NCBI GenBank assembly: GCA_937967325.1
Contig: CALBSQ010000325.1
Location: 4,898 to 68,897, forward strand
Length of the DNA stretch: 64,000 nucleotides
Origin: an uncultured Chloroflexota bacterium
Lineage (GTDB): Bacteria > Chloroflexota > UBA4733
Direction: 5' to 3'
Shown: piece after piece, positions 60,412 through 64,000 of the stretch
How the letters are laid out: each line of letters starts with the position of its first letter
Position numbering within the stretch: position 1 is the stretch's first letter
The notes under the pieces: generated by a model
What the model was told of the DNA's origin: nothing
Seen by the model: only the letters and a program-made list of their open reading frames with translations
Databases searched by the model: none
Translations under genes and position numbers: made by a program

Positions 60412-61491
60412 ATGAGAAGCGGGCAATGGCTCGTCTCGCTCGCCGTGGGGACAGCGCTCCTTGCCGCCTGCGGCAATAGCGGTGGCGCCGGTGTCGGGAG
60501 CGGAAGCGGCAACGCCGGGGCGAGCAGCGGCAGTTCGGCCACCAGCGCCACCGGGTTGGCGAGCGCCAGCACTCTTCCGACCAGCTCCGGTAGCGCCTCC
60601 GGCGCCGTTGGTCCGACGCCGACCATCGCGCCGCCGGCCGCCAATTGCGCGGTCAGTAGTGGCACCAATGGCAACGGTGCCACGGTCAGCATCGGCAGCA
60701 AGGCCTTCGCCGAGGAGGAGCTGCTGGCAACCATGACGCAGTTGGTCTTGCAGCAGCACGGCTTCACGGTGACCTACACGACGAAGGCCGCCGACCCGGT
60801 GATCGACCAGGCGCTCCGCTCCGGCAGCATTGACATGCTTTGGCAATACACCGGCACCGAGCTACAGCTGTACCTCAACGTCGACAAGCCGCCCACCAAC
60901 CTGAACGCGGCGTTCAACCTGACGGCGCAGAAGGATGCCGCCAACAATCTCTGCTGGGCGGCCCCGGCGCCGATGGACGACACCAACGGCCTCGCCATCA
61001 AAGCGTCGGACAAGGCGACGTACGGCAGCACGCTGTCGCAGTTCGGCCAGTATCTGGCGGCGCACCCGAACACCAAGGTCTGCATCCAGTCGGAGTTCCG
61101 CACCCGCCCGGATGGCCTGCCCGGCCTGGAGACGACCTACGGCGGCGGCTACAGCAAGGCGAACTACGTCGATATCGGTGCCACCGCCGAGGCGCCGATC
61201 GCCGCCGGCCAGTGCGCGGCGGGCGCGGTGTTCACGACCGACTCCGCCATTGCCGCCAACAACCTCTACGTGTTGCAGGACGACAAGGGCCTGTTCCCGC
61301 CGGACAACCCCGGCCTGATCGTGCGCGCCGATGTACTCAAGAAGAGCCCGGCCATCGCCAATCTGATGGCGCCGGTGGCGGCCAAGCTCACGACGGCTGT
61401 GATGGTCGATCTCAACAAGCAGGTCGAGGTCGACAAGAAAAACGTCACTGATGTCGCCCGCGCCTGGCTCACCCAGAATGGTTTCGTGTGA
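60412..61491 (+). CDS. Osmoprotectant-binding lipoprotein (OpuCC/ProX-like)
   Basis: This 359-residue protein has a short signal peptide with lipobox LLAAC (Cys20) and a Gly/Ser/Thr linker over about 22-92. The glycine betaine-type binding fold follows: VSIGSKAFAEEELLATMT, MLWQYTGTELQLYLN and VFTTDSAIAANNLYVLQDDKG. It should be the receptor for the importer at 55699-57997. The ATG at 60412 follows GAGGGGAAAG. Its stop shares one base with the start of the following flavoprotein (TGATG), so that gene is translationally coupled to it. Confidence 0.94.
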   Translation: MRSGQWLVSLAVGTALLAACGNSGGAGVGSGSGNAGASSGSSATSATGLASASTLPTSSGSASGAVGPTPTIAPPAANCAVSSGTNGNGATVSIGSKAFAEEELLATMTQLVLQQHGFTVTYTTKAADPVIDQALRSGSIDMLWQYTGTELQLYLNVDKPPTNLNAAFNLTAQKDAANNLCWAAPAPMDDTNGLAIKASDKATYGSTLSQFGQYLAAHPNTKVCIQSEFRTRPDGLPGLETTYGGGYSKANYVDIGATAEAPIAAGQCAAGAVFTTDSAIAANNLYVLQDDKGLFPPDNPGLIVRADVLKKSPAIANLMAPVAAKLTTAVMVDLNKQVEVDKKNVTDVARAWLTQNGFV

Positions 61492-62924
61492 TGGCGGATC
61501 GGGAATACGACGTCATCGTCATCGGCGGCGGTTCGACCGGCGAGAACGTCGCGCAGCGCGCGGTCAAGGGCGGTCTGACCGCCGTCGTGGTGGAAGCGGA
61601 GCTGGTGGGCGGCGATTGCTCGTACTGGGCGTGCATGCCGAGCAAGGCGCTGTTACGCAGTCCGCAAGCGGTGGAAGACGCGCGCAGCGTGGACGGCGCG
61701 CGCCAGGCCGTCACCGGGAACGTGGATGCCCGGGTGACGCTGGAGCGCCGCACGTCATTCACCGAGCACTGGCGCGACGACAGCCAGGTGGCATGGCTGA
61801 ACGGCGCCGGCATCGACCTTAGGCGGGGCTGGGCGCGACTGGCCGGTGAGAAACGCGTGCTGGTAACCGGCGCGGATGGCACAGCGCAGACCGTGCGTGC
61901 CCGCCAGGCCGTTGCGGTGTGCTCGGGCAGCGCCGCCATGCTGCCCTCGTTGCCTGGACTGGCCGAGGCGAAACCGTGGACCAGCCGCGAGGCTACCAGC
62001 GCCCACCAGGTACCGCGCCGGCTGGCCATCATCGGCGGCGGCGCGGCGGGTTGCGAGCTGGCGGACGCCTGGCGGTCCCTCGGCGCCGAAGAAGTGACGA
62101 TCTTTGAGCGGGGCCACCGGCTGCTCAGTCGATTTGAGCCATTTGTGGGCGAGCGAATGGCGACGGCCCTGCAGAACCGCGGGATTGTGGTGCGCACCGA
62201 TACGGCGGTGCGCGCCGTGCGCCGCTCCAGTTCCGGGGTGGTCATCGACGTCAGCAGCGGTCCGTCGATCGAGGCCGACCAGTTGTTAGTGGCCGCCGGG
62301 CGCAAGCCGAAGACCGATGACCTCGGGCTGGAGGCTGTGGGGCTGCAACCGGGAACCTGGCTGGATGTGGTCGACAGTTGCCGCGTCACGGGCGTTGCCG
62401 CCGGCTGGCTGTACGCGGCGGGAGACGTCACCCACCGTGCCCTCCTGACGCACATGGGTAAATACCAGGCGCGCGTCTGCGGCGACGTTATCGCGGCACG
62501 CGCGCGTGGCGACTCGGTTGCCGTCGAGGGCCGGCCGTGGAGCCGCTTTGCCGCCACCGCCGAGCGCGCCGCCGTGCCGCAGGTGCTGTTCACCAACCCG
62601 GAGGTGGCGTCGGTCGGTCAGACGGAAGCGGAGGCTCGCCGCGCCGGTATCGCCGTCAAGACGGCGGAGTACGACATCGGCAATGTCGCGGGCGCCTCGC
62701 TGTATGCCGACGGCTATTCCGGCCACGCCAAGCTGGTCGTCGACGATCGCCGCCGGGTCGTTATAGGGGCGACGTTTCTGGGACCGAACGTGGGCGAGCT
62801 GCTCCATGCGGCGACGATCGCCGTGGTGAGCGAGACGCCGCTGGACCGGCTCTGGCACGCCGTGCCCGCCTATCCGACGATCAGCGAAATCTGGTTGCGC
62901 CTGCTCGAGACGTACGGTCTGTAA
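61491..62924 (+). CDS. FAD-dependent pyridine nucleotide-disulfide oxidoreductase
   Basis: This 477-residue flavoprotein has the FAD motif VIVIGGGSTGENVA, the redox disulfide pair Cys43 and Cys48 (GGDCSYWACMPSKALL), the NAD(P) motif LAIIGGGAAGCELADAW and the C-terminal interface with HAVPAYPTISE. It belongs to the dihydrolipoamide dehydrogenase/mercuric reductase group; no mercury-binding Cys pair is present at the C-terminus. It is coupled to the binding-protein gene by TGATG. Substrate unknown. Confidence 0.92.
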   Translation: MADREYDVIVIGGGSTGENVAQRAVKGGLTAVVVEAELVGGDCSYWACMPSKALLRSPQAVEDARSVDGARQAVTGNVDARVTLERRTSFTEHWRDDSQVAWLNGAGIDLRRGWARLAGEKRVLVTGADGTAQTVRARQAVAVCSGSAAMLPSLPGLAEAKPWTSREATSAHQVPRRLAIIGGGAAGCELADAWRSLGAEEVTIFERGHRLLSRFEPFVGERMATALQNRGIVVRTDTAVRAVRRSSSGVVIDVSSGPSIEADQLLVAAGRKPKTDDLGLEAVGLQPGTWLDVVDSCRVTGVAAGWLYAAGDVTHRALLTHMGKYQARVCGDVIAARARGDSVAVEGRPWSRFAATAERAAVPQVLFTNPEVASVGQTEAEARRAGIAVKTAEYDIGNVAGASLYADGYSGHAKLVVDDRRRVVIGATFLGPNVGELLHAATIAVVSETPLDRLWHAVPAYPTISEIWLRLLETYGL

Positions 62925-63008
62925 GCGCCGGCTCTCGGCATGGCGTTGGCCCGCAGTGGAACGGGTCGGATTCAATTTCGCCGCCTCAGGCTAACTGTCC
63001 GATCTACG

Positions 63009-63096
63009 CTGGAGCGCCGTTCAGGTAATCGGTTGCGCCTCCGGGGTCCCGTTTCGCGGTCCCTTGGTGGAGAGCATTACCTGTCCGGCGCTCCAG
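63009..63096. terminator. Inverted repeat between convergent genes
   Basis: Bases 63009-63029 and 63076-63096 are complementary at 19 of 21 positions, with a 46-nt loop. The right arm overlaps the stop codon of nagA (63077). It probably acts as a bidirectional terminator between the flavoprotein gene and nagA. No T-run is seen. Confidence 0.45.
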
Positions 63097-64000
63097 GCGC
63101 CTCCGGCCGATTCCTGTAGACGATCCTGCCCGCTGCTACTGTCAGGCCGGCCTGAAAGTCCGCGTCGAGCAGCACCAGGTCGGCGTCCTTCCCCACCTCC
63201 AGGCTCCCCTTGGTCGCCGCGACGCCGATGGCGCGCGCGGCGTTGAGACTGGTCATCGGCCACAGCTCACGCAGTGCGCGCCCGGTCGCCTGCACCATGT
63301 TGCGCAGCGCCTGGTCCATGGTCAGGATGCTGCCGGCGAGCGTCCCATCCGGCAGGCGGGCAGAGCCGTGGCGGACGGTCACCGTGCGCTGGTCGATCAG
63401 GTAGTCACCGTCCGGCATGCCGGCGGCACGGATGGCGTCGGTCACCAGAATCACGCGGTCTGGTCCTTTGACGTCGACCAGCAGCTTCATCACCGCCGGG
63501 TGGACGTGGATGCCGTCGGCGATGAGCTCGCAGCGGACCTGGGGCAGGGCCACAACGGCGCCGACCGTACCGGGCTCGCGGTGGCTGAGGCCGATCATGG
63601 CGTTGAAAGTGTGCGTGGCCTGGCGCACGCCGTGCTCCGCGGCGATCAGTACATCCTCGTAGGTAGCGGCCGTGTGGGCGACGGAGACGGTCACACCGCG
63701 CCGCACGCACTCATCGATCAGCCACAGATTCTCCGCGAACTCCGGCGCCAGCGCCAGCAAGCGGACGATACCGGTGTCCAGCCACTCCAGCACTTCCAGT
63801 CGGTCCGCCCGGCGGATGAACCGCGGGTCTTGCGCCCCGCACTTGGCCGGGTTCAGATACGGACCCTCCAGGTGGGCTCCCAAAATGGTGGCTCCGCCTG
63901 GTACGGGACCCGCCATCCCGGCGATCGTTCGCACGGCAGCGTCGATGGCCTCGCGCGAGCCGGTCCAGGTCGTGGGCAGGAAGGCGGTGACGCCGTGTTG
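63077..64000 (-). CDS. nagA: N-acetylglucosamine-6-phosphate deacetylase, 5' end cut by window
   Basis: The 307 visible residues carry the NagA pattern: GVTAFLPTTW, HLEGPYLNP, VAHTAATYEDVL, THTFNAMIGLSHREPG, LIADGIHVHP and VTDAIRAAGMPDGDY. These His and Asp residues form the metal and substrate site of this amidohydrolase. It removes acetyl from GlcNAc-6-phosphate in amino-sugar recycling. The frame is open through the right edge of the window, so the N-terminus lies beyond it. About 75 residues are expected to be missing. Confidence 0.94.
   Translation of the reverse strand, partial: QHGVTAFLPTTWTGSREAIDAAVRTIAGMAGPVPGGATILGAHLEGPYLNPAKCGAQDPRFIRRADRLEVLEWLDTGIVRLLALAPEFAENLWLIDECVRRGVTVSVAHTAATYEDVLIAAEHGVRQATHTFNAMIGLSHREPGTVGAVVALPQVRCELIADGIHVHPAVMKLLVDVKGPDRVILVTDAIRAAGMPDGDYLIDQRTVTVRHGSARLPDGTLAGSILTMDQALRNMVQATGRALRELWPMTSLNAARAIGVAATKGSLEVGKDADLVLLDADFQAGLTVAAGRIVYRNRPEAPGAPDR

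Noticed and set aside
61491..62924. Mercuric reductase (merA)
   Set aside because: The redox Cys pair is present, but the C-terminal vicinal Cys pair that binds mercury and the N-terminal metal-binding domain are missing.

Overview
The window is GC-rich, densely coded DNA with no rRNA, tRNA or CRISPR array that I can see. The gene content suggests a Chloroflexota-type soil or sediment heterotroph: many solitary Tat/lipoprotein sugar-binding proteins with Ala/Ser/Thr-rich linkers, Gfo/Idh/MocA oxidoreductases, phytanoyl-CoA-dioxygenase-like enzymes, a UPF0261/Tm-1-like gene and a CHAT-TPR protein. This assignment is inference from gene content, not a phylogenetic result. Both ends are cut inside genes: a Tm-1-like gene on the left and nagA on the right.

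Layout. 1-2.4 kb: Tm-1-like ATP-binding protein, a YciI-like protein, and an ArsR/SRPBCC pair with a palindromic operator. 2.4-16.1 kb: a decayed, scattered type I restriction-modification locus. hsdR is intact and coupled to a YgjP-like metallopeptidase. hsdS is intact. hsdM carries an in-frame stop and has lost its catalytic core. Between hsdR and hsdS lie an RHH/PemK toxin-antitoxin pair, a macrodomain gene, two sugar-binding lipoproteins and a Gfo/Idh oxidoreductase. 16.2-20.9 kb: an ECF42-like sigma factor coupled to a DGPF/YciI gene, an SDR gene that has captured a copy of the YciI leader, and a MutS-like ATPase. 20.9-25.3 kb: a PEP-hydrolase-like TIM barrel, DAHP synthase behind a tyrosine-rich leader/attenuator, a 164-bp inverted-repeat element, an AlkA-type glycosylase and an AraC regulator. 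25.3-44.3 kb: carbohydrate and sugar-acid catabolism (binding proteins, Gfo/Idh, TIM-barrel isomerase, two enolase-superfamily enzymes including a convincing L-fuconate dehydratase, two PhyH-like dioxygenases, dehydrogenases, cupin), plus MurJ and an APH(6)-like kinase. 44.3-49.4 kb: a CHAT-TPR protease and a cytoplasmic subtilase in one transcription unit with its own promoter and a perfect palindrome. 49.5-55.6 kb: another binding protein, a chimeric pseudogene, an SDR, YceI, a response-regulator/thioredoxin-reductase-like fusion and a UBP zinc-finger protein. 55.7-63 kb: an osmoprotectant (OpuC-like) ABC importer whose genes are separated by an erythrin-VIT1 iron exporter and a frameshifted dehydrogenase, then a flavoprotein disulfide reductase and nagA.

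How it fits together. Much of the window looks like a scavenging programme for plant or microbial carbohydrates: extracytoplasmic binding proteins feed oxidoreductases, dehydratases and isomerases. None of the five sugar-binding proteins has a permease or ATPase next to it, so transport must depend on components elsewhere. The best candidate for an under-described system is the CHAT-TPR/S8 two-protease unit (44.35-49.35 kb). Other observations of note are the Tyr-codon leader before DAHP synthase, the ECF42-type promoter with its duplicated leader, and the dead hsdM beside an intact hsdR.
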